Of a DNA stretch of 64,000 bases, positions 29,033 to 38,684 are shown in pieces. The notes under the pieces are model-generated. The model was not told where the DNA came from, ran no database searches, and saw only the letters and a list, made by a program, of their open reading frames with translations. The translations under genes and the position numbers were made by a program. The stretch's first letter is position 1. Each line of letters starts with the position of its first letter. The stretch is from an uncultured Bacteroidota bacterium (GTDB lineage: Bacteria > Bacteroidota > Bacteroidia > Flavobacteriales > Flavobacteriaceae), in contig CACCAP010000002.1 in assembly GCA_902544085.1 (NCBI GenBank), positions 124,001 to 188,000 of the forward strand, read 5' to 3'.

Positions 29033-29536
29033 CTAAAAACCAAGTTCTTTTTTGACGTCAGCCATTAAATCTTTACCATCTGATAGAATAAGTGCACCAC
29101 CAGGTGTAGCATCAATGACATAATCAAAGCCTTGTTCTTTGGCAACTTTTTGAATTGCTTCTTTCGCTCTCTCAATAAGAGGTCTTAATAAATCTGCTTG
29201 TTTTTGTTGAATATCTTGAGCAGCAGTCTGTTGGTATTGCTGAATGTTTTGTTCCATTCCTTGCAATTCTTTTGCTCTTGCTTGGTTTGTCACCTCAGTC
29301 TGGTTTTGCGCATCTGCAGAATAAGTTTGAGATTTGGTTTGGTATTCTTTCATGGATGCTTCAATTTCAGTCTGATAAGTCTTTTGAAGTTTTTCTAATT
29401 GAGCTTGTGCTTCTTTAACCTCTGGCATTTGACTAATCAAAGATTGACTATCAATATGGGCAACTTTACTTTGTGAGTAAGAAATTGTGCTAAAAGCAAC
29501 AAATGCAATTGAAACTAATAATTTTATATAATTCAT
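29033..29536 (-). CDS. OmpH/Skp family periplasmic chaperone (second copy)
   Basis: 167 residues. The signal peptide ends at FSTISYSQ (about residue 22). The mature part begins SKVAHIDSQSLISQMPEVKEAQAQL and continues in a long glutamine- and glutamate-rich coiled coil (about 40-120), with the Skp-like C-terminus VAKEQGFDYVIDATPGG. Skp proteins trimerise and hold unfolded outer-membrane proteins for BamA, which is encoded just upstream in the same operon. It follows the other ompH gene by four bases. Confidence 0.92.
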   Translation of the reverse strand: MNYIKLLVSIAFVAFSTISYSQSKVAHIDSQSLISQMPEVKEAQAQLEKLQKTYQTEIEASMKEYQTKSQTYSADAQNQTEVTNQARAKELQGMEQNIQQYQQTAAQDIQQKQADLLRPLIERAKEAIQKVAKEQGFDYVIDATPGGALILSDGKDLMADVKKELGF

Positions 29537-29540
29537 CTTT

Positions 29541-30257
29541 TTAAGTTTTAATTTTCTTTTTAATGTTTATTAAACTATCTCTTTTTCTCTTTATTTCTAA
29601 TTTTTTTAATTCTCTAAGTTTTGAAACTGAATCTCTTCTTTTTTTATTTTTTTCTAAAGCTAATCTTCTCTTTTCTTCGATTTCTTTTTTTCTTTCATCC
29701 TCAAATTCAATTTCTAGGTTCTCAATTTTCTCTTGTCTTAAGATACTCCTTAAAACCAGCTCGCTAATATCGTATTTTTTTTCTGAATAAAGCATAATCA
29801 CTGCGCTAGATTTGTCAAAAATAAAATCGAACTTATTTTTATCTGCAATTTTTTGAACAATCGCAAGAACCTCATCCTGAATGGGTTGAATTAAAATTTT
29901 TTCCTGAACCAACCAATCACCTTCGGGTCCAAACCTCTTTTTTTTGTAATTTTCAAGTTCTTGAAAGTCAAAATCTAATTCTTTACTTCTTTTGATATAA
30001 ATTTGATTTGGAATTAAATCTTTTTCAAATTCTAATTCTTCTCTTTTTGTTTTTATTTTCTTCTCTCTTTCAAAAATTTCATTTTTCCATTGCTCAATTT
30101 TATAATCAAATTCTTTATTTGCAACCTCAAAATCTTGAATATTACTCAAAATATAATCCATATCAATATAGCCAACTCTTAAATCCTTTTGACCATTGAG
30201 ATTATTTACTGAAAATAATGCAAATAGGATTAAAAAAAAATCAGTTAAAATTTTCAT
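29541..30257 (-). CDS. OmpH/Skp family periplasmic chaperone (first copy, charged tail)
   Basis: 238 residues if started at the ATG at 30257 (MKILTDFFLILF), just after bamA; the frame runs seven codons further into bamA. A signal peptide to about residue 22 (NNLNGQ) is followed by RVGYIDMDYIL, a coiled-coil region and IADKNKFDFIFDKSS. The last 50 residues are an unusual lysine/arginine/glutamate-rich helix (EEKRRLALEKNKKRRD), not found in the neighbouring copy. Two consecutive ompH genes after bamA are normal for Flavobacteriia. Confidence 0.9.
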   Translation of the reverse strand: MKILTDFFLILFALFSVNNLNGQKDLRVGYIDMDYILSNIQDFEVANKEFDYKIEQWKNEIFEREKKIKTKREELEFEKDLIPNQIYIKRSKELDFDFQELENYKKKRFGPEGDWLVQEKILIQPIQDEVLAIVQKIADKNKFDFIFDKSSAVIMLYSEKKYDISELVLRSILRQEKIENLEIEFEDERKKEIEEKRRLALEKNKKRRDSVSKLRELKKLEIKRKRDSLINIKKKIKT

Positions 30258-30261
30258 TATT

Positions 30262-32793
30262 TTAGAAGTTTTGACCAATCACAAAGTGTGTTTCCCACCC
30301 GTTGGGTGTAAGATCATTATCATTTACTCCATCTAGCCCATATCCAAAATCAATTCCCAGTAGACCAAACGCAGGCATGAAAATTCTAAGACCAACCCCC
30401 ATAGATCTTTTAGAATTAAAGGGATTGTAATCTCTAAATTTATCGAAACCTTGACCCGATTCTAGAAAAGTAAGACCAAAAATAGAGGCAGCTGGTTTTA
30501 GAGTTATAGGGTACCTAAGTTCAAGTGAGAACTTATTATATATTGTTGATCCATTTTGACTTGATAAGGATTGGTTTGGATAGCCTCTCAAGGCAATCAT
30601 TTCTCTACCATCCATTGCATATTGCGACATACCATCACCACCTAGAAAAAATCTATCAAAAGGAATAACTCCACGATCATTGTTATATGCGCCTAGGAAA
30701 CCAAATTCTGCATGAGTCCTTAAGACTAGTTTATCAAAAAGCCTGGTATACCATGACCCTTTAAATTTTATTTTGTAAAACTCAAGCCATTTGTATTTTT
30801 CCTGATCAATTGCAGATTGGTCTGGATTTCCATTTGAATCTTGGAATTCAGGTAAAGATCCTAAATTCGAATAATCAACTCCATTCCACAATGAATATGG
30901 TAGGGAAAATCTAGCACTTAACACAAATTCAGAACCACCGAGAGGAAATATAGGATTAGTAAAAGTATTATTTCTAGAAAGAGCAACTGTATATGCAATG
31001 TTATTTGATTTGCCTTGTCCGAATGTAAATAGTCCAGTGAAGTAATTTTGTAAATTATAGTATTGGTATGATAATGACTGAGAAAGCGTAAAAAAATCGT
31101 CTGGAACTCTCAAGCGCTTGGCTAAACCTATGCTAGCGCCAGTTATAGAAACAAATTGCTCTTTATTAACACTTCCTGTGAAGAAATTATATCTAAACTG
31201 TTTGGTATGAGAAAAGGATGTAGAGAACTGTACGGGTTGTTCTCCACCAAACCAAGGATCAGCTAAAGAAAAGCTGTAGACCCTGTAAAATCTATTGGCC
31301 TGTAGGCGAAGGGATAAAGATTGACCATCTCCCATGGGAACAGGTTTCCATGCTGTTTTATCCTTTAATCCTTTAAGTGAGAAATTATTAAAGGAAACAC
31401 CAATTGATCCAATAAAAGAATTACCACCATATCCACCTTGAAGTTCAACTTGGCTAGCTCCCTTTTCAACAAGACCATATTCAATATCAACAGTTCCGCC
31501 ATTTGGATCTACGTTTTTAAAATCAGGGCTTATTTGTTCAGGATCAAAAAATCCAGTTTGACCTAATTCTCTAACTGTTCTTACAACTTTATCTTTACTG
31601 TAAAGATCACCAGGTTTAGTCCTTAGTTCTCTGTAAATTACGTGATCATTTGTTCTTGTGTTACCAACAACAGTTATTTTGTTAAAATATGCTGGATTAC
31701 CTTCAACGATTCTTATTTCAAAATCGATAGTATCATTAATTGCTGAAATTTCTACTGGGTTGATACTTGAAAAGAGGTATCCATTGTTTTGATATAGATT
31801 AGTTAAATCTTCCCCATCTGGTTTTGATGAATCAGCAATTCTTTTCTTTAATAAAACACCATTATAAGTGTCACCCTTAAATAAACCCAATAATTTACTT
31901 AATTGATCATCGCTGTAAACTGTATTTCCCAAGAAGTTAATATCACCAAAATAATATTTTTTACCCTCGTTGATGTCAATTTTTAATTTGATTAAGTTAT
32001 CATTGGTAATTACAGTATCTGAGATAATCCTTGCATCTCTATAGCCTTTCTCTTTGTAAAAATCGATAATTGAACTAAGATCTGTTTGATAATCATCCTC
32101 AATGAATTTTGACTTTTTCCAAAACCTTCCAGGTAGTTTTGTTTTTGTCTTTTTCATTTTCTTCTTTAATTGATTCGATTTAAAGATATCATTACCAGAA
32201 AATTCAATTTCATTGACTTTAACCCGGTCTCCTAAATCAACATTAATAACCATTTTTTTGTTATTTAAACCAACTGAATCTTTTATGGTATTAATATTAA
32301 CTTTGGTATTTAAAAAACCATTTTTTTGATATTTATTAATAATGTAATTCTTTGTTGTTTCAATAAAATTTTCAGTTATTTTTTGACCTCTTTTAATTTC
32401 TATTTCTTCCTCAATGGTCTCAGATTTTGCTTTTTTTAAACCGGTTATTTTGTATTCTGAGAGTGCAGGTAATTCAACTATTGAAATTTCTAGATCAACT
32501 TTATCATCAATAATTTTTGTGATGTAGAAGTTGATATCACTAAAAAGTTCTAGTTTCCAAAGTTTATTTATTATTTTGCTAATATCCTCACCAGGAATTT
32601 GGACTTTTTTACCTACAAAAAGACCTGTGTAGGTTATCACAGTTTGTTCATTAAAACTTTTTATGCCCGTTACCTTTATATCATTTATAACATACTCTTT
32701 TCCCTTGACATATGCGTTATCTTGACCTAAGACCAAATGACTAGTCATAAGTATAATTAAGAAAAGGTATTTTAAATTAATTAGTTTTTCCAA
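30262..32793 (-). CDS. bamA: Outer membrane protein assembly factor BamA
   Basis: 843 residues from a TTG start (next Met is inside the signal peptide). The signal peptide ends HLVLGQ (about 24). Five POTRA repeats follow to about residue 430, seen in motifs such as VNEIEFSGNDIF, YYFGDINFLGNTVYSD and NKITVVGNTRTNDHVIYRELRTKPGD. The Omp85 barrel occupies about 450-843 (RGYPNQSL, FLGGDGMSQYAMDG, GVGLRIFMPAFGLLGIDFGYG). BamA inserts barrel proteins such as SprA and TonB-dependent receptors into the outer membrane. It overlaps uppS by 17 bases. Confidence 0.96.
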   Translation of the reverse strand: MEKLINLKYLFLIILMTSHLVLGQDNAYVKGKEYVINDIKVTGIKSFNEQTVITYTGLFVGKKVQIPGEDISKIINKLWKLELFSDINFYITKIIDDKVDLEISIVELPALSEYKITGLKKAKSETIEEEIEIKRGQKITENFIETTKNYIINKYQKNGFLNTKVNINTIKDSVGLNNKKMVINVDLGDRVKVNEIEFSGNDIFKSNQLKKKMKKTKTKLPGRFWKKSKFIEDDYQTDLSSIIDFYKEKGYRDARIISDTVITNDNLIKLKIDINEGKKYYFGDINFLGNTVYSDDQLSKLLGLFKGDTYNGVLLKKRIADSSKPDGEDLTNLYQNNGYLFSSINPVEISAINDTIDFEIRIVEGNPAYFNKITVVGNTRTNDHVIYRELRTKPGDLYSKDKVVRTVRELGQTGFFDPEQISPDFKNVDPNGGTVDIEYGLVEKGASQVELQGGYGGNSFIGSIGVSFNNFSLKGLKDKTAWKPVPMGDGQSLSLRLQANRFYRVYSFSLADPWFGGEQPVQFSTSFSHTKQFRYNFFTGSVNKEQFVSITGASIGLAKRLRVPDDFFTLSQSLSYQYYNLQNYFTGLFTFGQGKSNNIAYTVALSRNNTFTNPIFPLGGSEFVLSARFSLPYSLWNGVDYSNLGSLPEFQDSNGNPDQSAIDQEKYKWLEFYKIKFKGSWYTRLFDKLVLRTHAEFGFLGAYNNDRGVIPFDRFFLGGDGMSQYAMDGREMIALRGYPNQSLSSQNGSTIYNKFSLELRYPITLKPAASIFGLTFLESGQGFDKFRDYNPFNSKRSMGVGLRIFMPAFGLLGIDFGYGLDGVNDNDLTPNGWETHFVIGQNF

Positions 32794-33523
32794 ATCTTCT
32801 ATTTCTTTTTTGAAATGTTAAAATCGAGTCATAAAAATCTTTTTTTCTAAAATCGGGCCACAGCATCTCATAAAACAACAATTCCGCGTATGAATTTTGC
32901 CATAATAAAAAATTACTAAGTCTAAATTCTCCCCCCGTTCTAATTAAAAGATCAACATTTTTAGAAATTTTTGTGTAAAGATGATCATTTATTAGCTTTT
33001 CATCAATATTTTCAATGGAAATTATATTTTTTTTAACTTTTCCAATAATCTGTTTAAATGCGTCAATTATTTCAGTCTTTGAACCGTAGCTAATTGCTAA
33101 ATTCAAGTTTAAACCATCATTTTTGATTGTAAGGTTAGATGCATCAATTAATTCATTTTTTACACTTTTTGACAGTTTATCAATTGAACCAATAATTCTC
33201 ATACGAATATTATTTTTATTAATGTCGTCTATTTCATTTTTAACCGATCTTAAAAGCAATTTCATTAGTGCATTTACTTCACTTTTGGGTCTTTTCCAAT
33301 TATCAACTGAAAAAACATAAAGTGTTAAATTTTTTATCCCCAACTCGACACACGATTCAATTGTTTCTCTGACAGAATTGATACCATTGGTATGGCCAAA
33401 AATTCTTTTTTTCCCGTATGTTCTAGCCCATCTTCCATTCCCGTCCATTATAACAGCAACATGCTTGGGCAGATTACCCAGATCAATATTATTTATGTAT
33501 TCATTATTGACATTTACATTCAT
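32777..33523 (-). CDS. uppS: Isoprenyl transferase (undecaprenyl diphosphate synthase)
   Basis: 248 residues from the ATG at 33523 (MNVNVNNEYIN); a TTG three codons earlier is possible. It builds the C55 lipid carrier for peptidoglycan and O-antigen from isopentenyl and farnesyl diphosphates. Motifs: HVAVIMDGNGRWA with catalytic Asp27, LTLYVFSVDNWKRP, and the C-terminal DLLIRTGGEFRLSNFLLWQ. The start overlaps the end of the porG-like gene. Confidence 0.95.
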   Translation of the reverse strand: MNVNVNNEYINNIDLGNLPKHVAVIMDGNGRWARTYGKKRIFGHTNGINSVRETIESCVELGIKNLTLYVFSVDNWKRPKSEVNALMKLLLRSVKNEIDDINKNNIRMRIIGSIDKLSKSVKNELIDASNLTIKNDGLNLNLAISYGSKTEIIDAFKQIIGKVKKNIISIENIDEKLINDHLYTKISKNVDLLIRTGGEFRLSNFLLWQNSYAELLFYEMLWPDFRKKDFYDSILTFQKRNRRFGKTN

Positions 33524-34217
33524 AATTTCCAAAAACGTATGTTAAAGTTAAACCTGAAAAAACAATCCAATCTTGACTCAACCCACTCCCAAATCTTTTT
33601 TCTGAATAAATTTCTGTGTTTTCAAAAGTTGGATAACTACCATCCAGATTTTCCGTGAAGGTATGCCGTGCAGTGACCTCAAAACCTAAAACAAAGGTTT
33701 TGAGTACTTTAGATTTAATTCCAACAGTAATAGGTATTGCAAAATCAGAACTTTTCCCATATGATTGAGCAGTGGTTTGACCTAAAGGATAATGAATTCC
33801 ATAATATCTAAAATAACTTAATCCTGTGCTTACATATGGGGAAAATTGAAATTTATCCTCTTGAACATCAAATTCTGTAAAGTTAAAGTCAATAGCAAGG
33901 GTAATTTCTTGAACAGTATTTTCAAAAGATTTTCCCCTCAATTTTCTGTATTCTGGGGAATTATCCATTAAATCACTAGACTTTACATCAGAGCTAGAAA
34001 TTTGTGATCTAACTGAGAACCTATCTGAAAAATTATTTCTGTATAAAATACCGTAGCTGTAGGTACCATATGAAATGGGGTCAATATATGTGGTTGGGCC
34101 AACATCACCAATATAATTCGATCCACCAAACAAGAGACCTATTTCATTTCTTTGACAATTTAATTGGAATGAGATTAAAAATATGAACAGGACAAGATAT
34201 TTCGCAATTATTTTCAA
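33504..34217 (-). CDS. porG: PorG-like outer-membrane protein (DUF6089 family)
   Basis: 237 residues from a TTG start. A signal peptide ends FQLNCQ (about residue 22), followed by the characteristic NEIGLLFGGSNYIGDVGPT, then a predicted eight-stranded small barrel ending FSGLTLTYVFGNYECKC. In Porphyromonas PorG is a barrel that associates with the PorK/PorN ring of the type IX secretion system. The place between nadK and uppS is the usual one. The assignment to the family is firm, and the T9SS role here is inferred. Confidence 0.82.
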   Translation of the reverse strand: MKIIAKYLVLFIFLISFQLNCQRNEIGLLFGGSNYIGDVGPTTYIDPISYGTYSYGILYRNNFSDRFSVRSQISSSDVKSSDLMDNSPEYRKLRGKSFENTVQEITLAIDFNFTEFDVQEDKFQFSPYVSTGLSYFRYYGIHYPLGQTTAQSYGKSSDFAIPITVGIKSKVLKTFVLGFEVTARHTFTENLDGSYPTFENTEIYSEKRFGSGLSQDWIVFSGLTLTYVFGNYECKCQ

Positions 34218-34219
34218 AA

Positions 34220-35089
34220 TTAGTTTCTTTTATCTTTTCCCCAAAATAACTTTTCTCTCAAGGTCTCATAGTAAGAGTTTCCATCCATGTTTACAAGCTT
34301 AAATTTAATTGGAGATTTTTCTATAATGATAGACATCCCTTTTTTTAAGCTTATGATTTTTGTGTCAATTGATAGTAAATGAAAATCCTCTCTACCTGAA
34401 ACATTAATTTCAATTTTTGTTTTATCTGAAATCACAATGGGTCTGGCATTCAAGTTGTGAGGTGAAATAGGAGTTAGAATTAGCGAGTTACTATTTGGTG
34501 AAACTATTGGACCACCACAACTTAATGAGTATCCGGTTGAACCAGTTGGTGTGGATACTATTAAACCATCAGACCAGTAAGAATTTAAATATTCACCATC
34601 AAGCTTTGTCTTAATATTAATTAATGATGTTGTGTTTTTTCTAACAATACTTATTTCATTCAAACCAACACAAAAAACTTTGTCAAGAACATTTGAATTT
34701 AAAACTTCTACTTGTAGGGTTGATCTTTCTTCAATTTCATAATTTGAATTTAGAATGTCATTATATAACTTACTTATGTTTTGATCGTTAATAGTAGAGA
34801 GAAAACCAAGTCTTCCAGTGTTAATACCTAAAACAGGAATACCTTTATCTCTAATTATATCTAGAGTCCTCAAGAATGTTCCATCACCACCAATACTAAT
34901 CATTAAATCAACCTCGGGGTCTAAGTCACTATGATTATTAAATAAACTGTGATCATTAAGATTGAGTGATTTGTAAAGTTCCGAGTAAATTTGATAAGAA
35001 ATATTTTTATTTATTGAAAGATCAAAAATTTTATCAATTACTCTTATAACATCATCACCTACTTCGATTGAAAATACAGCTATTTTCAT
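34220..35089 (-). CDS. nadK: NAD kinase
   Basis: 289 residues, the family length. It phosphorylates NAD to NADP. The GGDGTF motif is at 67-72 (LMISIGGDGTFLRT), LGINTGRLGFLST follows, and the diagnostic TPTGSTGYSLSCGGP lies near residue 180. It is first in the minus-strand envelope operon, two bases before porG. On the minus strand TTAATTTG (35112-35105) is a one-mismatch -7 promoter element 15 bases before the ATG. Confidence 0.95.
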   Translation of the reverse strand: MKIAVFSIEVGDDVIRVIDKIFDLSINKNISYQIYSELYKSLNLNDHSLFNNHSDLDPEVDLMISIGGDGTFLRTLDIIRDKGIPVLGINTGRLGFLSTINDQNISKLYNDILNSNYEIEERSTLQVEVLNSNVLDKVFCVGLNEISIVRKNTTSLINIKTKLDGEYLNSYWSDGLIVSTPTGSTGYSLSCGGPIVSPNSNSLILTPISPHNLNARPIVISDKTKIEINVSGREDFHLLSIDTKIISLKKGMSIIIEKSPIKFKLVNMDGNSYYETLREKLFWGKDKRN

Positions 35090-35145
35090 AAAATATTATT
35101 ATTGCAAATTAACTAAAAAATGTAGATCGATGAGGGTTATTTTTT

Positions 35146-35153
35146 TATTTTTG
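35146..35153 (+). promoter_or_regulatory. Promoter -7 element (TATTTTTG) before pdxJ
   Basis: Exact TAnnTTTG match in the nadK/pdxJ divergent gap, ten bases before the pdxJ ATG. I see no properly spaced TTG upstream. Confidence 0.5.
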
Positions 35154-35163
35154 GCTTGAAAAA

Positions 35164-35880
35164 ATGATAAAATTAAGTGTTAATATTAATAAAATTGCAA
35201 CATTAAGAAATGCAAGAGGTGGAAATAACCCCAATCTAATCAAAATGGCTGAAGACATTCAGTCTTATGGTGCTCAAGGAATTACTGTGCATCCCAGACC
35301 CGATGAGAGACACATCAAATATGCTGATGTTAGAAATTTAAAATCTGTAATTAAAAAAGAATTTAATATTGAGGGTAATCCAACACCTGAATTTTTAAAA
35401 TTAGTCAATGAAGTTAGACCAGATCAAGTTACACTAGTTCCAGATGGACCTGAATCAATAACTTCAAATTCTGGATGGGATACAAAATCTAATTTGGACT
35501 ATCTTACAAAAATTATCAAACAACTTGATGACATAGGTGTAAGAACATCAATATTTGTGGATCCGGATATAGAAATGGTTAAATATGCATCAGAAACAGG
35601 TTGTAAAAGAATTGAGCTGTATACAGAGCCTTATGCTATGAGCTTTTCTAATGGTAATAAGTCATTAATTGAGCAATATATTGAATGCTCTGTTCTAGCA
35701 AACAAACTTGATATGGGTATTAACGCTGGTCACGATTTGAATTTAAATAATATTGAATATTTTGCTTCAAAAATGCCTTATTTGGATGAAGTTTCAATCG
35801 GACACGCATTAATTTGTGAATCATTGTACTTAGGCATACAAAATGTAGTTAATATTTACATTGACAAGCTAAATAGATGA
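35164..35880 (+). CDS. pdxJ: Pyridoxine 5'-phosphate synthase
   Basis: 238 residues, full length. It condenses 3-amino-2-oxopropyl phosphate with deoxyxylulose 5-phosphate to give pyridoxine 5'-phosphate. Visible family motifs: LSVNINKIATLRNARGG, GITVHPRPDERHI, VTLVPDGPESITS, ELYTEPYA and GINAGHDLNLNN. Its TGA overlaps the start of the hydrolase gene by four bases (ATGA). The other pathway genes are not in the window. Confidence 0.95.
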   Translation: MIKLSVNINKIATLRNARGGNNPNLIKMAEDIQSYGAQGITVHPRPDERHIKYADVRNLKSVIKKEFNIEGNPTPEFLKLVNEVRPDQVTLVPDGPESITSNSGWDTKSNLDYLTKIIKQLDDIGVRTSIFVDPDIEMVKYASETGCKRIELYTEPYAMSFSNGNKSLIEQYIECSVLANKLDMGINAGHDLNLNNIEYFASKMPYLDEVSIGHALICESLYLGIQNVVNIYIDKLNR

Positions 35881-36647
35881 TTTTAAATCACAAAGTTTTC
35901 GGTTCGTCTAATCATAAAATAATTATCCTTCATGGTCTCTTAGGCTCATTAGATAATTGGGTTACTGTGGCAAAAAACCTCGCTAATAATGGATTTGAAA
36001 TCATTCTTGTTGATCAACGAAATCATGGCAAAAGTTTTCATGCAGACCAGTTTGATTATCAAACTATGTGTGAGGATTTAAAAAAGTTCTTAGATGAAAA
36101 AAAAATTAAAAAAGCATCATTAATTGGTCATTCCATGGGAGGAAAAACAATAATGAACTTTACTTTGAATTATCCTAACTACGTCAATAAAGTTATTGTA
36201 GTTGATATTTTACCGAAAGCTTACAATAATGACTATGAAAAAATATTTAGTTCTTTTTCAAAAATGGATTTAAATAATTTAAAATCTAGAAAACAAATTG
36301 ATGAATATTTTTCAAGATTTTTTTCTGACCATACTTTTGTTTCTTTTCTATCAAAAAATATAAATCGAGACAGCAATGGAAAATTTAAAATTAAATTTAA
36401 TTTAAAGTCAATCAAGTCTAACATATTAAAAATAACTTCAGCAATTACAACTGATAGGGTTTTCAATGAAGACATTTTGTTTATTAAGGGTGAATATTCA
36501 AATTATATAGATGACCAAGGCTTATTTGAAGCAAAAAAATTATTCCCAAAGCTGAGCCTTGTAACTATTGAAAATTCATCCCATTGGATACATTACGAAA
36601 ATCAAAAAAAGTTTTTGATTGAAATCTTAAATTATTTGAGAACCTGA
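35877..36647 (+). CDS. Alpha/beta fold hydrolase (YbfF-like esterase)
   Basis: 256 residues. The oxyanion motif LHGLLGSLDNW is near residue 19, the nucleophile elbow GHSMGGK is near residue 85 and the catalytic histidine sits in NSSHWIHYE near 240. DQRNHGKSF is also conserved in the YbfF/ABHD11 group. The natural substrate is unknown. It shares an ATGA overlap with pdxJ, so the two are translated together, and pdxJ-hydrolase pairs are common in Flavobacteriia. Confidence 0.88.
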   Translation: MILNHKVFGSSNHKIIILHGLLGSLDNWVTVAKNLANNGFEIILVDQRNHGKSFHADQFDYQTMCEDLKKFLDEKKIKKASLIGHSMGGKTIMNFTLNYPNYVNKVIVVDILPKAYNNDYEKIFSSFSKMDLNNLKSRKQIDEYFSRFFSDHTFVSFLSKNINRDSNGKFKIKFNLKSIKSNILKITSAITTDRVFNEDILFIKGEYSNYIDDQGLFEAKKLFPKLSLVTIENSSHWIHYENQKKFLIEILNYLRT

Positions 36648-36650
36648 ATT

Positions 36651-36680
36651 TTGAAGTAAATACTAAATAGTCTATTTTTG
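36651..36680 (+). promoter_or_regulatory. Promoter for tig (TTG-N19-TATTTTTG)
   Basis: TTG at 36651-36653 and TATTTTTG at 36673-36680 are exactly 19 bases apart, matching the flavobacterial consensus in both elements and spacing. The element ends 12 bases before the ATG at 36693. Confidence 0.65.
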
Positions 36681-36692
36681 ACCTCCTTTTTT

Positions 36693-38012
36693 ATGAAAAT
36701 AAACGAAAAAAAATCTAAAAAAAATACATACATAATAGATCTTACAATTGAAAAAAAAGATTATGTAGAGAAAGTTGATTTAACAATAAAGAGTTATAGA
36801 AAAAAAGCAAATATCCCTGGTTTTAGAAAAGGAAATGTTCCTGTTGGATTGATAAAAAAACAATACGGTATGGCCGTTAAAGTAGATGAAATTAACAAGA
36901 TTGTCCAAAATGAAATTTCAAAATACATCTCTGAAAATAATATTTCAATTTTAGGCTCTCCATTACCTTTTGAAGAACATGAAGTTGATTGGACAAAAGA
37001 TGAAATAAATTTAAAATTTGAGATAGCTCACAAACCACAGTTTAAAATAAACTATAAACCTAAAAAGCCACCGACTTATTATACTATTGAAGCTGACAAT
37101 GAGATGATCAGTTCACAAGTTGAATCCATACGAAATCAATATGGAAAATTAATCACATTGGAATATCCTGACAAAGAATCCACAATTTTAGGAAAAGTAC
37201 AACTAGAATCAGAAAATGATAAAAGTCTTAGTTTAGATTCACAAAAATTCAAAAAGGAATTCTTTGTAAAGCATTTGTCTAAATCTAAAGTTGGTTCATC
37301 AATTAAAATAAATAAAAAATCTTTTAATGATGAACAGTATTTATCTTCATTATTTAAAAACGAAGAAAATGAATTTTTTAGTAGGGATTTAAGCTTTTAC
37401 ATAACTGAAATTTCAAAAAGAGAAAAAGCTGAACTTTCTGAAGAATTGTACAAAAAGGTATATGCGGATGAGGATATTAAGTCCCAAAAGGAATTCAAAA
37501 ATAAAGTTAAACTTGATATAGAAAAACAATTTGTAAACCAGTCAGATCAAAAGTTTTTTAATGATTGTGCAGAGCTATTAATTTCAAATACTAAAATTGA
37601 ATTACCAGATCATTTTGTAAAAAAATTAATGATTGCAAATCAAAAAGAAAAAGTTAACGAAAATGATATTGAAAAAGAGTTTTCCCAATCAACAAAGGGT
37701 ATCAAATATCAGTTAATTGAATCCAAACTAATTGAAGAAAACAATATTGATATTAGCTCAGATGCTGTTAAAGATTATGCTAAAGAAATGGTCAAAAAAC
37801 AAATGGCTATGTATGGGCAAAATAAAGTTGATGATGAAGAATTAAATTCAATTGTTCAGCGAGTCTCCTCAAATCAGGAAGAACTTAAAAGAATTTATTC
37901 AATGTTACTTAATGAAAAAATTCTCAATGTTTTTAAAAATAAAATTACCAAAAAAGAATCTAAGGTAGATTACAAAAAGTTTATAGAAACTGCCTACGAT
38001 AAAAATGTTTAA
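36693..38012 (+). CDS. tig: Trigger factor (ribosome-associated chaperone)
   Basis: 439 residues from the ATG at 36693; the frame extends five codons to a TTG inside the promoter. The N-terminal ribosome-binding domain shows KANIPGFRKGNVP, close to the GFRxGKxP signature. Residues about 115-250 would be the peptidyl-prolyl isomerase region, but it is diverged and lacks a clear FKBP signature. The C-terminal arms are helical and lysine-rich. It binds nascent chains at the exit tunnel. It precedes clpP and clpX, the standard tig-clpP-clpX order. Confidence 0.92.
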   Translation: MKINEKKSKKNTYIIDLTIEKKDYVEKVDLTIKSYRKKANIPGFRKGNVPVGLIKKQYGMAVKVDEINKIVQNEISKYISENNISILGSPLPFEEHEVDWTKDEINLKFEIAHKPQFKINYKPKKPPTYYTIEADNEMISSQVESIRNQYGKLITLEYPDKESTILGKVQLESENDKSLSLDSQKFKKEFFVKHLSKSKVGSSIKINKKSFNDEQYLSSLFKNEENEFFSRDLSFYITEISKREKAELSEELYKKVYADEDIKSQKEFKNKVKLDIEKQFVNQSDQKFFNDCAELLISNTKIELPDHFVKKLMIANQKEKVNENDIEKEFSQSTKGIKYQLIESKLIEENNIDISSDAVKDYAKEMVKKQMAMYGQNKVDDEELNSIVQRVSSNQEELKRIYSMLLNEKILNVFKNKITKKESKVDYKKFIETAYDKNV

Positions 38013-38021
38013 ATTTATAAA

Positions 38022-38684
38022 ATGAACTATTCGGACGAATTCAAAAAATATGCAATAAAACATCATGGAATTAATTCCATGTATTTTGATAAAATAGTTG
38101 GCAGTATGACGCCTTACATAATTGAAGAGAGGCAACTTAATGTTGCCCAAATGGATGTTTTTTCTAGACTGATGATGGACAGAATTATCTTTTTGGGTAC
38201 TGCAATTAATGATTCAGTTGCAAATATAATTCAAGCACAATTGCTTTTTTTAGAGAGTACTGATAAAGACAAAGACATCCAAATTTATATTAATTCACCG
38301 GGTGGATCTGTTTATGCTGGTCTAGGAATCTATGACACTATGCAATTCATCAACCCTGATGTAGCAACTATTTGTACAGGAATAGCTGCATCTATGGCTG
38401 CTGTGTTACTATGTGCTGGTGAAAAGGGAAAAAGATCGGGTCTAACTCATTCTAGGGTTATGATTCATCAACCACTTGGTGGCGCGCAAGGTCAAGCATC
38501 AGATATAGAAATCACTGCAAGGGAAATTATCAAATTAAAAAAGGAACTTTATGAGATAATTGCTGATCATACAGGACAAAAATATGATAAAGTTTATTCT
38601 GACTCTGATCGTGATTACTGGATGAAGGCACCTGAAGCAAAAAAATATGGAATGATCGACGAGGTTCTAAAAAAAACTAAATAA
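38022..38684 (+). CDS. clpP: ATP-dependent Clp protease proteolytic subunit
   Basis: 220 residues. It forms the tetradecameric protease barrel. Catalytic Ser124 is in GIAASMAAVLL and His149 in RVMIHQPLGGAQGQ; the third residue is the aspartate in the region SDSDRDYW near 198. INSPGGSVYAG is the conserved substrate strand. The TAA overlaps the clpX ATG, so the two partners are translationally coupled. Confidence 0.97.
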   Translation: MNYSDEFKKYAIKHHGINSMYFDKIVGSMTPYIIEERQLNVAQMDVFSRLMMDRIIFLGTAINDSVANIIQAQLLFLESTDKDKDIQIYINSPGGSVYAGLGIYDTMQFINPDVATICTGIAASMAAVLLCAGEKGKRSGLTHSRVMIHQPLGGAQGQASDIEITAREIIKLKKELYEIIADHTGQKYDKVYSDSDRDYWMKAPEAKKYGMIDEVLKKTK